A stretch of DNA of 43,970 nt from a bacterium (GCA_023664305.1 JAMPFT010000025.1:1-43970); one strand, 5' to 3'. Positions 1 through 8,607 are shown, counted from the stretch's first letter. Notes: a model not told the origin generated them from the sequence alone. A program made the numbers and translations.

Positions 1-144
1 GAAACCCTTGAATAATGGATATTTTCTAAGTCACCTATTCCAACTAACCAACAGAAGTTGGCAGGGAGGGATTTAAACCGGCTGTCGGCCGAATTTGACC
101 GAAGAGGAGATGCAAAGGAGACTGAAAGGAAGGGAGGCGCGTCT

Positions 145-822
145 ATGCAGCTGGGAGGAATTGGCGACAGCCACGGCAGAGAAAGTCATCAGGTGACGGA
201 CTGTATGCATATTCATGAGCATTATAAAAAAGAACCGGGAGGCGCGGCAGCCTCTTCTTCGACGATGAGTTCTCAGGCGTTTCAGACGCTGAACCGGCAG
301 CAGGACGCCCAGATGTCGCTGTCCGCCTGGCTGGAGAAGCTGCTGGGAAGCGGGAAGAGTCTTTTGAAAGGGATCTGGGGCGTAAACGAGGTGAAAAACG
401 ACGCCGCCCTGACGGGAGACAAGACGGGCGCGGCGCAGATGATGGCTTCGCTTGACGAACGGGAAGGGCAGGATGCCGGGCGGGCAGGAACAAAAAGCGC
501 GTCTCTGCAGGAAAACCCTTACTTCCTGACGGTGGCTCCCGGCGAGCCCGAAAGGCATATGCCGCCGCTGCAGCGGATCCGAACCAAAGTAAGGAGCGTG
601 ACTGGGCAGCTTGCGGGGAAGCTGCCGGGCCGTTTTTTCCGGTTCCAGGCTAAAAATTCTTTTCAGGCCAGACCGGACAACAGGCCGAAGGAGGATCTGA
701 GAAAGCACAGCAAGTATAGAAAGGATGAATTGGAGATAGACTGTATTCTGACGGATGAGAGTTATCTGATGGATTCCTACGACCGAAAGGGAGAATACAG
801 CAGGCTGACCACGAAGAAATAA
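145..822 (+). CDS. Hypothetical protein, polar, no recognised domain
   Basis: I do not recognise this 225-residue protein. The ATG at 145 is preferred because GGGAGG lies about 7 nt upstream; the frame stays open upstream to a TTG at 58 that has no better ribosome binding site. The product is polar and basic, with a His-rich patch near residues 22-26 (HIHEH), an Ala/Ser-rich stretch, a central amphipathic part (SLSAWLEKLLGSGKSLLKG) and a charged C-terminus. I see no signal peptide, membrane segment or catalytic motif. It sits alone upstream of the metG T-box promoter, on the same strand. It may be a lineage-specific protein; no function is assigned. Confidence 0.55.
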   Translation: MQLGGIGDSHGRESHQVTDCMHIHEHYKKEPGGAAASSSTMSSQAFQTLNRQQDAQMSLSAWLEKLLGSGKSLLKGIWGVNEVKNDAALTGDKTGAAQMMASLDEREGQDAGRAGTKSASLQENPYFLTVAPGEPERHMPPLQRIRTKVRSVTGQLAGKLPGRFFRFQAKNSFQARPDNRPKEDLRKHSKYRKDELEIDCILTDESYLMDSYDRKGEYSRLTTKK

Positions 823-865
823 GGAACCGGGCCAAAACCGGCGGACGAAAAAGCGCGCAGCCTTA

Positions 866-895
866 TTGACAGGAGGGCGGGAAATGTGGTATCCT
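866..895 (+). promoter_or_regulatory. Sigma-A promoter for the T-box leader and metG
   Basis: The -35 box TTGACA is at 866-871 and the -10 box TATCCT at 890-895, an 18-bp spacer. TG at 887-888 makes an extended -10. Transcription would begin near 901, just ahead of T-box Stem I. Confidence 0.75.
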
Positions 896-900
896 GTTAG

Positions 901-1258
901 ACAAATCGAAAAAAGCGATGACGAAGAGAGTACGTCTGGGAATTTGTTTTACAGAGAATGTTCCGCGGCCGGGCAGAGTTTTTTCTGTCGGCGTCGATGC
1001 TGAGAGGAACAGGACAGGACAGACGGAAAATGGCTTCCGAGCAGCGCACCGAGCCGACGTAAGAGTGGCTGCGCGTCCGGGCTGTAAAGCCGGAGCGCAT
1101 TCTGCGGCGGTAAGGCTGCGACAGGTTCCGCCTGTTACAGCGGATAGGGTTACCGACCCGAAGAGCTCCGGCTTGCGAGAGTCGGAGGAAGAGAAGTGGT
1201 ACCGCGGGCTTACGGCTCGCCTTCTTGCGCAGAGTGCGCCTGAAGGCGGGCATTTTTT
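901..1258 (+). promoter_or_regulatory. T-box riboswitch, tRNA-Met specific, upstream of metG
   Basis: The diagnostic T-box sequence TGGTACCGCGG is at 1197-1207, directly before an intrinsic terminator. Upstream is a Stem I-like region with an AGAGAGTA segment near 925-940 and a pairing between GTTCC and GGAAC. An ATG triplet at 1030-1032 (in GGAAAATGGCTTCC) lies where the specifier codon is expected, matching the downstream methionyl-tRNA synthetase. Known mechanism: uncharged tRNA pairs with the specifier and with the T-box bulge, stabilising the antiterminator. The specifier position is read by eye; the T-box identity itself is solid. Confidence 0.9.
1218..1258 (+). terminator. T-box-controlled intrinsic terminator
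   Basis: The arms CGCCTTC (1218-1224) and GAAGGCG (1242-1248) enclose an inner GCGC/GCGC hairpin and are followed by six T at 1253-1258. It starts 11 nt after the T-box sequence, as expected for the competing terminator. Confidence 0.85.
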
Positions 1259-1260
1259 GC

Positions 1261-1500
1261 GCGAATGAGCAGAGGACGGAACTTTCCCGGGCGCAGGCCG
1301 TGCTTGCACGGACCGGGGCCCGGGGAAGTTTCGGACGAGCAACGCGAACGAGGAAGGCGAAGCCTTTCGAGTCTGCGCATTCGAATGAGCAGAGGACGGA
1401 ACTTTCCCGGGCGCAGGCCGTGCTTGCACGAGGCGGGGTCCGGGGAAGTTTCGGACGAGCAACGCGAACGAGGAAGGCGAAGCCTTCCGAGTCTGCTCAT
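1261..1500 (+). repeat. Two 120-bp palindromic tandem repeats in the metG leader
   Basis: Unit 1 (1261-1380) and unit 2 (1381-1500) are in register with an exact 120-bp period and differ at only a few positions. Each unit folds on itself: ACTTTCCCGGG pairs with CCCGGGGAAGT around an inner CCGTGC/GCACGG hairpin (unit 1), and AAGGC pairs with GCCTT around GAA. The junction near 1373-1392 is itself close to palindromic (CATTCGAATG core). A further perfect 8-bp stem, 1489-1496 with 1509-1516, sits before the metG ribosome binding site. The block lies between the T-box terminator and the start codon, so any read-through transcript carries it. Confidence 0.9.
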
Positions 1501-1550
1501 TCGCATCGGCAGACTCAGGAACACAAAACAAACAAAAAGGAGAGAAAGAC

Positions 1551-3542
1551 ATGCAGAACAAAGGACCTTACTATCTGACAACGGCCATCGCCTATACGTC
1601 CGGAAAGCCGCATATCGGCAACAATTACGAGATCGTGCTGGCGGACAGTATCGCGCGGTTCAAGCGGAAAGAGGGCTACGAGGTGTTTTTCCAGACCGGC
1701 ACCGACGAGCACGGCCAAAAGATCGAGCTGAAGGCCGAGGAGGCCGGGGTGACGCCCCAGGAGTATGTGGATAAGATCGCGGGAACTATACGCGATCTGT
1801 GCGATATGCTGAACGTTTCTTACGACAAATTTATCCGCACGACGGACGGGGACCATGTCAGACAGGTGCAGAAAATTTTCCGCAGATTTTACGAGCAGGG
1901 AGATATTTATAAGGGCGCTTACGAGGGAATGTACTGCACGCCCTGCGAATCCTTCTGGACGGAGAGCCAGCTGGTGGACGGGAAATGTCCGGACTGCGGC
2001 AGGGAGGTTAAGCCCGCGAAGGAGGAGGCGTATTTCTTCCGGATGAGCAAATACGCGGACAGACTGATTAGCCATATCAACGAGCATCCGGAGTTTATCC
2101 AGCCGGTGTCCCGCAAAAACGAGATGATGAATAATTTCCTGCTGCCCGGACTGCAGGATTTGTGCGTATCCAGAACCTCCTTCAAATGGGGGATCCCGGT
2201 GGACTTTGACGAAAAGCATGTGGTGTATGTGTGGCTGGACGCGCTGACCAACTATATCACCGGTATCGGGTACGATGCGGATGGAAAAAGCACGGAGCAG
2301 TATAAAAAGCTGTGGCCGGCGGATCTTCATCTGATCGGGAAGGATATCATCCGCTTCCATACGATTTACTGGCCCATTTTTCTGATGGCGCTGGGCGAGC
2401 CGCTGCCGAAGCAGGTTTTCGGCCATCCCTGGCTGATGATGAACGGCGGCAAGATGAGCAAGTCCAAGGGAAATATTATTTACGCGGACGACTGGGTTGA
2501 CTTTTTCGGCGTGGACGCCGTGCGGTATTACATGCTTCATGAGATGCCCTATGACAACGACGGCAACGCCACCTGGGAGCTGATCGCGGAGAGAACCAAT
2601 TCGGATCTGGCGAACACGCTGGGCAATCTGGTGAACCGTACCGTCTCCATGAGCAACAAATATTTCGGCGGCGTGGTGGCGGATAAAAAGATCACGCTGA
2701 CGGAGCAGGACGCCGCGGCGGACCGGGATCTGAAGCTGACGGCGATTGGCGCTTATACGAAGGTGGCGGGCAAGATGGAGGAGCTGCGGGTAGCGGACGC
2801 CCTGACAGAGATTTTTGCCGTCTTCAAGCGCTGCAATAAATATATCGACGAGACGGAGCCCTGGGTACTGGCGAAGGATGAGGCGAAGTCAGACCGCTTA
2901 GCCACCGTTCTTTACAATTTGGTGGAGGGAATCGTCATCGGCGCGTCCCTGTTGGAGCCCTTTATGCCGGAGACGGCGGGAAAAATTGCGGAGCAGCTGA
3001 ATACCTCCCTGCGGGAATTTGACACGCTGGGGACTTTTGGCCTCTATCCCGACGGGAACAGGGTGACGGATCAGCCGCAGATCCTGTTTGCAAGGCTGGA
3101 TATGAAAGAGGTGCAGAAAAAGGAGGAGGAGCTTGCGGCGGCCATGGCGGCGCTGACTGCGGAAGAGGAGAAGAAGGACGAAAACGACAGCAGTGTCATA
3201 GATATCGAGGATAAGCCGGAGATCACCTATGACGATTTCGCCGGGCTTCAGTTCCAGGTGGGAGAGATTATTTCCTGCGAGGCCGTTCCCAAGTCCAAAA
3301 AGCTGCTGTGCAGCCAGGTTCGAGTCGGGAGTAAAGTGAAGCAGATTGTCTCCGGTATCCGCAGCAGCTATACGCCGGAGGAGATGGTCGGCAAAAAGGT
3401 GATGGTGCTGGTGAACCTAAAGCCCGCGACGCTGGCGGGGGTGGTTTCCGAGGGAATGCTGCTCTGCGCCGAGGACGCAGAGGGGCGGCTGGCGCTGATG
3501 ACGCCGGACAGAGAGATGCCATCGGGTGCGGAAATTTGCTAA
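1551..3542 (+). CDS. metG: Methionyl-tRNA synthetase
   Basis: Charges tRNA-Met with methionine in the cytosol. The 663 residues show the class I signatures HIGN (residues 21-24) and KMSKS (301-305). A zinc knuckle is visible at Cys129/Cys132 and Cys146/Cys149. The anticodon-binding helical domain follows. The last 100 or so residues form the C-terminal tRNA-binding (OB-fold) domain found in dimeric bacterial MetRS, joined by an acidic, Lys/Glu-rich linker near residues 520-555. Length is normal for this form. AAGGAG precedes the ATG at a suitable distance. Expression is under the T-box upstream, with two 120-bp repeats in between. No truncation is seen. Confidence 0.98.
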   Translation: MQNKGPYYLTTAIAYTSGKPHIGNNYEIVLADSIARFKRKEGYEVFFQTGTDEHGQKIELKAEEAGVTPQEYVDKIAGTIRDLCDMLNVSYDKFIRTTDGDHVRQVQKIFRRFYEQGDIYKGAYEGMYCTPCESFWTESQLVDGKCPDCGREVKPAKEEAYFFRMSKYADRLISHINEHPEFIQPVSRKNEMMNNFLLPGLQDLCVSRTSFKWGIPVDFDEKHVVYVWLDALTNYITGIGYDADGKSTEQYKKLWPADLHLIGKDIIRFHTIYWPIFLMALGEPLPKQVFGHPWLMMNGGKMSKSKGNIIYADDWVDFFGVDAVRYYMLHEMPYDNDGNATWELIAERTNSDLANTLGNLVNRTVSMSNKYFGGVVADKKITLTEQDAAADRDLKLTAIGAYTKVAGKMEELRVADALTEIFAVFKRCNKYIDETEPWVLAKDEAKSDRLATVLYNLVEGIVIGASLLEPFMPETAGKIAEQLNTSLREFDTLGTFGLYPDGNRVTDQPQILFARLDMKEVQKKEEELAAAMAALTAEEEKKDENDSSVIDIEDKPEITYDDFAGLQFQVGEIISCEAVPKSKKLLCSQVRVGSKVKQIVSGIRSSYTPEEMVGKKVMVLVNLKPATLAGVVSEGMLLCAEDAEGRLALMTPDREMPSGAEIC

Positions 3543-3605
3543 ATGTTTATAAATTTTGCAGAAAAGGACTTAATTTTTCTCCGTAAATGAGTTATACTCG
3601 ATTTA

Positions 3606-3664
3606 TGGGCCGCAATGCCGGTTCTGCCGGAAGCGGCCCATTGTTATGGTGCGCCTTGCGGCGC
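3606..3664 (+). promoter_or_regulatory. GC-rich hairpins in the leader of the hydrolase operon
   Basis: TGGGCCGC (3606-3613) pairs with GCGGCCCA (3633-3640). GCGCC (3651-3655) pairs with GGCGC (3660-3664). A possible promoter lies just upstream, with -10 TATACT at 3593-3598 and a weak -35 TTAATT at 3570-3575. The hairpins would be in the 5' UTR of the next gene. There is no T-run, so these are not a normal terminator for metG. Function unknown. Confidence 0.4.
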
Positions 3665-3804
3665 ACGATTTTACCGGCTTTACATCCGGAGATTCGGTCT
3701 GTGTGAAGCTTCACGCGGCAAAGCGCCGCGAAGGGCCGCTTTTTGGCGGTTATGCTTCCGTATGTATGGCAGTGCCCGCGGAAGCGGGCGGAGAGGCGGC
3801 GTTT

Positions 3805-4770
3805 ATGGTAAAAGAGGAATTTTATTTTGATTCGCGGGACGGGAAGAGTAAGATCCATGCAGTCAGGTATGCTCCGGACAAGGCGGAGGACATTCGCTGT
3901 GTTTTACAGGTAGTTCACGGGATGGCGGAGTATATTGAGAGATACGAGGAGTTCGCGCGGTTTCTGACGGAACGGGGGATTGTGTTTACCGGAGAAGACC
4001 ACTTAGGACACGGAAAGAGCGTGGACGGGGAGGAAAAGTACGGTTATTTCTGCGAGCAGGACCCGGCCACGGTGCTGGTGCGGGACGTACACCGGCTCAA
4101 AAAGATGACCCAGGCGCTGTACCCGCATGTGCCCTATGTCATTATGGGCCACAGTATGGGCTCCTTTATCGTGAGAAATTACATGTTCCGTTACGGAACG
4201 GGCATTGCCGCCGCCATCATTATGGGAACCGGGATGCAGCCGGCCGCGGTGGTAAGTGTCTCCAGGCTGGTGGCGGGGATCCAGAAAGTGTTTGTCGGTT
4301 CCGGGAAAAAGGGCAGAATGATCGACAGGCTTGCGTTCGGCGGATACAATAAGCGGATCCCGAATCCCAGAACGCCTTTCGACTGGCTGAGCCGCGACGA
4401 AAAGAGAGTGGATCGGTACATGGCGGATCCTTTGTGCGGATTCGTGTTTACCGTCAACGGTTTTTCCGCCCTGTTTGAACTGATCTCCAGACTGTACGAC
4501 CGGAAGAATCTGGAGAGGATTCCCGGAGAGCTTCCCGTGCTGATGGTCTCGGGGGACGCGGATCCGGTAGGCGACTACGGAAAGGGCGTCAGGAAAGCCT
4601 ATGACAGTCTGAAGAAAGCGGGCGTGAAAAATATCCGTCTGAAGCTTTACGCGGGCGGCAGGCACGAGCTGCTGAATGAAATCAACAGAGACGAAGTGAT
4701 GCAGGATATCTTCCAATGGCTGGAAGAGACGGTGTGCGGGAAGGACGGGCAGTCGGGGCAGCAGGCATAA
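3805..4770 (+). CDS. Alpha/beta hydrolase, lysophospholipase-like
   Basis: A 321-residue serine hydrolase of the monoacylglycerol lipase/lysophospholipase (PldB-like) group, expected to cleave acyl esters. The nucleophile elbow GHSMG is at residues 115-119 (Ser117). Asp251 or Asp253 in SGDADPVGD and His287 in GGRHE complete the likely triad. The HG motif at residues 38-39 fits the oxyanion-hole region. The ATG at 3805 is chosen over an upstream in-frame ATG at 3646 because GGAGAG lies 9 nt before it and the homologous fold starts here. No signal peptide, so cytosolic. Its stop codon overlaps the next start (TAATG), implying translational coupling. The substrate is not determinable from sequence. 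Confidence 0.88.
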   Translation: MVKEEFYFDSRDGKSKIHAVRYAPDKAEDIRCVLQVVHGMAEYIERYEEFARFLTERGIVFTGEDHLGHGKSVDGEEKYGYFCEQDPATVLVRDVHRLKKMTQALYPHVPYVIMGHSMGSFIVRNYMFRYGTGIAAAIIMGTGMQPAAVVSVSRLVAGIQKVFVGSGKKGRMIDRLAFGGYNKRIPNPRTPFDWLSRDEKRVDRYMADPLCGFVFTVNGFSALFELISRLYDRKNLERIPGELPVLMVSGDADPVGDYGKGVRKAYDSLKKAGVKNIRLKLYAGGRHELLNEINRDEVMQDIFQWLEETVCGKDGQSGQQA

Positions 4771-5255
4771 TGGAAAGCAGTGTGATAAAAATGCCCTATG
4801 AGGTCAGATGGGCAAGGGAAAGCGAGTGGGCGCCGGCCATGCAGATGATATGGCGCACCTTCCTGAAGTTTGAAGGAAACGATTATTCCCAGGAGGGAAT
4901 CCGGAATTTTTACGATTTTATTACCGATGACAAGCTGTATGTGGCTTTCCTGAAGGGAGAATACCAGATGATGGTGGCGCTGGACGGGGAAAGGATCATC
5001 GGAGCAGGCTCCATCCGCAGCAGAAATCACCTCTCTCTGCTGTTCGTGGACGAGAACTATCACTGCAGGGGCGTGGGACGGGCGATCCTGACTGCGCTGT
5101 GCGACTATCTGAAAGGGGAGGTCGGGGAACGGTACATGTCGCTCAAGGCTTCGCCTTACGCGGTAAATTTTTACAGGAGACTGGGGTTTCACACGGTAAG
5201 ACCGGAGGAGGAGTACTCCGGGATCCGGGTGACCGAAATGGAGAAAGTATTTTAA
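4770..5255 (+). CDS. GNAT-family N-acetyltransferase
   Basis: A 161-residue single-domain GNAT protein. The acetyl-CoA pyrophosphate-binding motif A appears as VDENYHCRGVGRAIL near residues 90-105, followed by the typical C-terminal NFYRRLGF motif. The start is the ATG at 4770, which shares its A with the TAA stop of the hydrolase; coupled translation explains the weak ribosome binding site. The acceptor substrate is unknown. It lies in one transcription unit with the hydrolase and a DUF624 protein. Confidence 0.88.
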   Translation: MESSVIKMPYEVRWARESEWAPAMQMIWRTFLKFEGNDYSQEGIRNFYDFITDDKLYVAFLKGEYQMMVALDGERIIGAGSIRSRNHLSLLFVDENYHCRGVGRAILTALCDYLKGEVGERYMSLKASPYAVNFYRRLGFHTVRPEEEYSGIRVTEMEKVF

Positions 5256-5271
5256 TAGCAGGAGGAACGAG

Positions 5272-5988
5272 ATGAAGTTTTTAAATCTGGACAGCCCGCT
5301 GATGCAGGGCCTGGGCAAAATGGCCGATCTGATGTGGCTGAACGTGCTGACGCTGATCTGCTGTCTGCCGATCGTCACGGTGGGCGCGTCCCTGACCGCC
5401 ATGAATTACATGGCGCTGAAGATAGCGAGAAATGAGGAATGTTATATCACGAGGGGGTTCTTCAAGTCCTTTAAGGAGAATTTCAAACAGGCGACGCTGA
5501 TCTGGCTGATCCTTTTGCTGGTGACCGCGGTTCTGGTGGGGGATTTTATCATTATGAGAACCTCCGGCATGGAGTTCGGCACCCTGTTTCGGGGAGTCAT
5601 CATGGCTATCGCCCTGCTGGTGGTTTTTACGGCCCTTTATGTGTTCCCGGTGCTGGCAAAGTTTGAAAACACCGTGTTCCGCACCATCAAGAATGCTTTT
5701 ATGATGAGTGTGATGCAGTTTCCCAAAACGCTCCTCATGATTATTCTCTACCTGATTCCCATAGCGGTCTTTATTTTTGTGATACAGCTGATGCCGCTTT
5801 CGCTGCTGTTCGGTCTTTCTGCGCCCGCCTGGTGCTCCGCGAAGCTGTATAACAAGCTTTTTAAGAAGCTGGAGGATCAGATCACGGAGGCAAACGCGCC
5901 CGCGCAGCCGGAGGAAGAGACCGAGGATGAGCGGATCTTTAAGGATGAATTGGATCCGGCGTTGATCGATACTGACGTCAACAAATAA
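5272..5988 (+). CDS. YesL/DUF624 family membrane protein
   Basis: A 238-residue integral membrane protein with about five hydrophobic segments (roughly residues 20-45, 75-95, 105-130, 140-165, 170-190) and an acidic, Glu-rich cytoplasmic tail. The N-terminus (FLNLDSPLMQGLGKMADLMWLN) and the TVGASLTAMNY stretch are typical of YesL, a family usually found near carbohydrate ABC transporters in Firmicutes. AGGAGG precedes the ATG. It is followed after an AT-rich gap by a sugar-ABC ATPase gene, which fits that association. The molecular role of the family is not established. Confidence 0.85.
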   Translation: MKFLNLDSPLMQGLGKMADLMWLNVLTLICCLPIVTVGASLTAMNYMALKIARNEECYITRGFFKSFKENFKQATLIWLILLLVTAVLVGDFIIMRTSGMEFGTLFRGVIMAIALLVVFTALYVFPVLAKFENTVFRTIKNAFMMSVMQFPKTLLMIILYLIPIAVFIFVIQLMPLSLLFGLSAPAWCSAKLYNKLFKKLEDQITEANAPAQPEEETEDERIFKDELDPALIDTDVNK

Positions 5989-6114
5989 ACGGCTTGTTGA
6001 TTTTGCCTAAGTTTGTCTTTCCCCTTTTGTTCAATGTGACATGGGATTGTGAAAAAAAAAAAGATTGTAAGCAAATCACCCAATGAGTTTAAAAATCTTT
6101 GTGAAATAGTAGTA

Positions 6115-6173
6115 TGGCGCAAAAAATAAAATTTCGGTATACTGTACTCAAGTCGAGTGATGCGGGGCATCAC
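6115..6173 (+). promoter_or_regulatory. Probable promoter and small leader hairpin of the ABC ATPase gene
   Basis: A consensus-like -10 box TATACT is at 6138-6143; the matching -35 region (TGGCGC at 6115-6120) is poor, so an activator or alternative start is possible. In the predicted 5' UTR, GTGATGC (6157-6163) pairs perfectly with GCATCAC (6167-6173) around a 3-nt loop. The 226-nt gap 5989-6214 is clearly more AT-rich than its surroundings and holds no other gene. Confidence 0.5.
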
Positions 6174-6214
6174 AGACAGATGACAAACAACCGTAGTGTG
6201 AAAGGAGTTATGTA

Positions 6215-7324
6215 ATGGCAAGTTTATCTTTGACAAATGTATGCAAGGTATATCCCAACGGCTTTGAGGCAGTTAAGGATTTCAACCTTCAGATCGCTGA
6301 CCAGGAGTTTATCATCTTCGTAGGTCCTTCCGGATGTGGTAAGTCCACCACTCTCCGTATGATCGCAGGTCTGGAAGACATTTCTTCCGGTGAACTGAAG
6401 ATCGGCGACAGAGTTGTAAACGACGTTGAGCCCAAGGACCGCGATATCGCGATGGTATTCCAGAACTACGCTCTGTATCCTCATATGTCCGTATATGATA
6501 ACATGGCATTCGGTCTGAAACTGAGAAAGGTTCCCAAGGACCAGATCGACAAGATGGTTAAGGAAGCAGCTAAGATTCTGGATCTGACTCCTTTGCTTGA
6601 CCGTAAGCCCAAGGCTCTGTCTGGTGGTCAGAGACAGCGTGTTGCTATGGGACGTGCAATCGTTCGTAATCCCAAGGTGTTCCTGATGGATGAGCCTCTT
6701 TCCAACCTGGATGCAAAGCTGCGTGTGCAGATGCGTATTGAGATCGCTAAGCTGCATCAGAGACTGGGCACCACCATCATCTACGTTACACATGACCAGA
6801 CAGAGGCTATGACCCTGGGTACAAGAATCGTCGTTATGAAGGACGGCGTTATCCAGCAGGTAGATACCCCCCAGAATCTGTATCAGAAGCCTTGCAACCT
6901 GTTCGTAGCAGGATTCATGGGATCTCCTCAGATGAACTTCCTGGATGCTACCGTAAAGGTTACCGGCAATGTTGCTAACCTGGAGATCGCAGGCAAGAGC
7001 ATTCCTCTTCCTCCCGCTAAGTCCAAGAAGGTAATCGACGGCGGATATGACGGAAAGGTTGTTACGTTTGGTATCCGTCCCGAGGATGTATATGATTCCG
7101 AGGCATTTACCTCTAATTCGCCCTGCGTATTCGATTCTACCGTAAAGGTTTACGAGCTGCTCGGCGCAGAAGTTTATCTGTACTTTGATCTGGAGGAGTT
7201 CCCGATCACTGCAAGGGTTGACTCCCGTACATCTTCCAGACCTGGCGACAGCATTAAGTTTGCATTCGATCTTGAGAAGATTCATGTATTCGATAAAGAG
7301 ACAGAGCAGATTATTACCAACTAA
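6215..7324 (+). CDS. ugpC: Multi-sugar ABC transporter ATP-binding protein (UgpC/MsmX type)
   Basis: The 369-residue ATPase that energises carbohydrate ABC importers at the inner membrane face. Walker A GPSGCGKST is at residues 37-45, signature LSGGQRQRV at 135-143, Walker B VFLMDEP at 155-161 and the H-loop in THDQTEAM near 190. The C-terminal third is the MalK-like TOBE regulatory domain. No permease or binding-protein genes adjoin it; in Firmicutes MsmX such a stand-alone ATPase serves several importers, which I infer here. Codon choice (many T/A third positions, strong GCT/GTA use) differs from the GC-rich neighbours and suggests very high expression. It ends in a strong terminator. The exact symbol (ugpC, msmX or msmK) is a matter of naming. 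Confidence 0.93.
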   Translation: MASLSLTNVCKVYPNGFEAVKDFNLQIADQEFIIFVGPSGCGKSTTLRMIAGLEDISSGELKIGDRVVNDVEPKDRDIAMVFQNYALYPHMSVYDNMAFGLKLRKVPKDQIDKMVKEAAKILDLTPLLDRKPKALSGGQRQRVAMGRAIVRNPKVFLMDEPLSNLDAKLRVQMRIEIAKLHQRLGTTIIYVTHDQTEAMTLGTRIVVMKDGVIQQVDTPQNLYQKPCNLFVAGFMGSPQMNFLDATVKVTGNVANLEIAGKSIPLPPAKSKKVIDGGYDGKVVTFGIRPEDVYDSEAFTSNSPCVFDSTVKVYELLGAEVYLYFDLEEFPITARVDSRTSSRPGDSIKFAFDLEKIHVFDKETEQIITN

Positions 7325-7338
7325 TAAAGTAACTGTGA

Positions 7339-7367
7339 GGGGGTGCTGGTGTCAGCACCCCCTTTTT
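7339..7367 (+). terminator. Strong intrinsic terminator after the ABC ATPase gene
   Basis: A perfect 10-bp stem, GGGGGTGCTG (7339-7348) with CAGCACCCCC (7353-7362), has a 4-nt loop and is followed by TTTTT. It isolates the ATPase gene as a single-gene unit. Confidence 0.95.
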
Positions 7368-7409
7368 CAGTAAAGAAAGATTTTGCAGTGCAATGTCCGG
7401 AATAATGCC

Positions 7410-7438
7410 TTGCGAAGGATAAAAAAATCAGGTATTAT
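7410..7438 (+). promoter_or_regulatory. Sigma-A promoter for the CdaR-type regulator
   Basis: The -35 box TTGCGA (7410-7415) and -10 box TATTAT (7433-7438) are 17 bp apart. The leader to 7519 contains a GC-rich stretch (GGGCCCGC) but no clear riboswitch. Confidence 0.75.
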
Positions 7439-7518
7439 GAATGTGGCGGGCGAGACCGGGCCCGCGGATAAAATGCCGATAAAAATGCCTGCCGGAGCGG
7501 GCAGATGGGAGTTGACGT

Positions 7519-8607
7519 ATGATATCAAGTCAGATAATTCAGACCAGTATCGATGAACTGAAAACAATTACAAAAGTGGATTTGTGTGTGTATGATCTGT
7601 CCGGAACCCTGATTGCGTCCACGACGAGTCAGATGGAGCTTAGCGGGGAGATTGTCAGCGGATTTGCAAATTCTCCCGCGGACAGTCAGGTGATCGGTAT
7701 CCATCACCTGATGAAGATTTTGGATGAAGGGGAACTGTTGTATGTCCTGGTGGCGAAGGGAACCAGCGATGACGTCTATATGGTAGGCAAGATTGCGGTA
7801 TGCCAGATTCAGAATCTGGCGGTGGCTTATAAGGAGCGGTTTGACAGAAACAACTTCTTCCAGAATCTGCTGCTGGATAATCTGCTGCTGGTGGATATTT
7901 ACAACAGAGCCAAAAAGCTTCACATTGAGGTGGCGGCTCCCAGAGCGGTATTTCTGGTAGAAACCGGACTGGAGAAGGACGGAATCGTGACGGAAGTATT
8001 GAAAAGTATGTTTTCCAGCCAGGCCGGGGATTACATTACTGCCGTGGATGAAAGCAGCGTGATCCTGATTAAGACTTTGGACGCGAGCAGCACCCATGAC
8101 GACCTGATGACGATCGCGGACACGATTGTAGCCATGATGAACGCGGAGGCTATGATGAATGTCAGGGTGTCCTTTGGTACGGTGGTGCCGGAGCTGAAGG
8201 ATGTGTCTAAGTCCTACAAAGAGGCGAAAATGGCCCTTGACGTGGGGAAAATTTTCTATGCGGAAAAGAATGTGGCGGCTTACAGCACGCTGGGGATCGG
8301 ACGCCTGATTTATCAGCTGCCCGTAAACTTATGCAAGATATTCATTGAGGAGATTTTTGGAGATAACGTGCCCAGCGATCTGGATGAGGAAACCCTGAAT
8401 ACGATTAACAAGTTTTTTGAAAACAATCTGAATGTGTCGGAGACCTCCAGACAGCTTTTTGTACACAGGAACACTTTGGTCTACAGGATTGAAAAGCTGC
8501 AGAAGAGCACGGGTCTTGATCTGCGCAACTTTGACGACGCGCTGACCTTTAAGATTGCGCTGATGGTCGTGAATTACATGAAGTATCTGGACAATAACGA
8601 TTACTAA
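7519..8607 (+). CDS. CdaR/PucR-family transcriptional regulator
   Basis: A 362-residue DNA-binding regulator. The N-terminal 130 residues resemble a sugar-diacid-recognition type sensor domain, beginning with an amphipathic helix and the VDLCVYDLSGTLIAST strand pair. A GGDEF-like middle region follows. The C-terminal HTH_30 domain (about residues 305-355) carries LNVSETSRQLFVHRNTLVYRIEKL, the standard recognition helix of this family. The start has GGGAG nearby. It sits directly after the multi-sugar ABC ATPase gene with its own promoter, so regulation of carbohydrate uptake is a reasonable inference; the effector is unknown. Confidence 0.88.
   Translation: MISSQIIQTSIDELKTITKVDLCVYDLSGTLIASTTSQMELSGEIVSGFANSPADSQVIGIHHLMKILDEGELLYVLVAKGTSDDVYMVGKIAVCQIQNLAVAYKERFDRNNFFQNLLLDNLLLVDIYNRAKKLHIEVAAPRAVFLVETGLEKDGIVTEVLKSMFSSQAGDYITAVDESSVILIKTLDASSTHDDLMTIADTIVAMMNAEAMMNVRVSFGTVVPELKDVSKSYKEAKMALDVGKIFYAEKNVAAYSTLGIGRLIYQLPVNLCKIFIEEIFGDNVPSDLDEETLNTINKFFENNLNVSETSRQLFVHRNTLVYRIEKLQKSTGLDLRNFDDALTFKIALMVVNYMKYLDNNDY

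Noticed and set aside
77-196. Short open frame overlapping the first gene, with plausible-looking residues (LTEEEMQRRLKGREARL)
   Set aside because: Only 28-33 codons from ATG 110 or TTG 95, with the purine-rich GAGGAG directly abutting the ATG rather than correctly spaced. It could be a remnant or a small gene, but the sequence does not decide.
897-1581. Open frames on both strands through the T-box and 120-bp repeats
   Set aside because: The region is explained by a structured RNA leader and tandem repeats; repeated peptide sequence reflects the DNA repeat.
3646-3804. N-terminal extension of the alpha/beta hydrolase
   Set aside because: It lies in hairpin-rich leader sequence; the ATG at 3805 has a proper ribosome binding site and matches the fold start.
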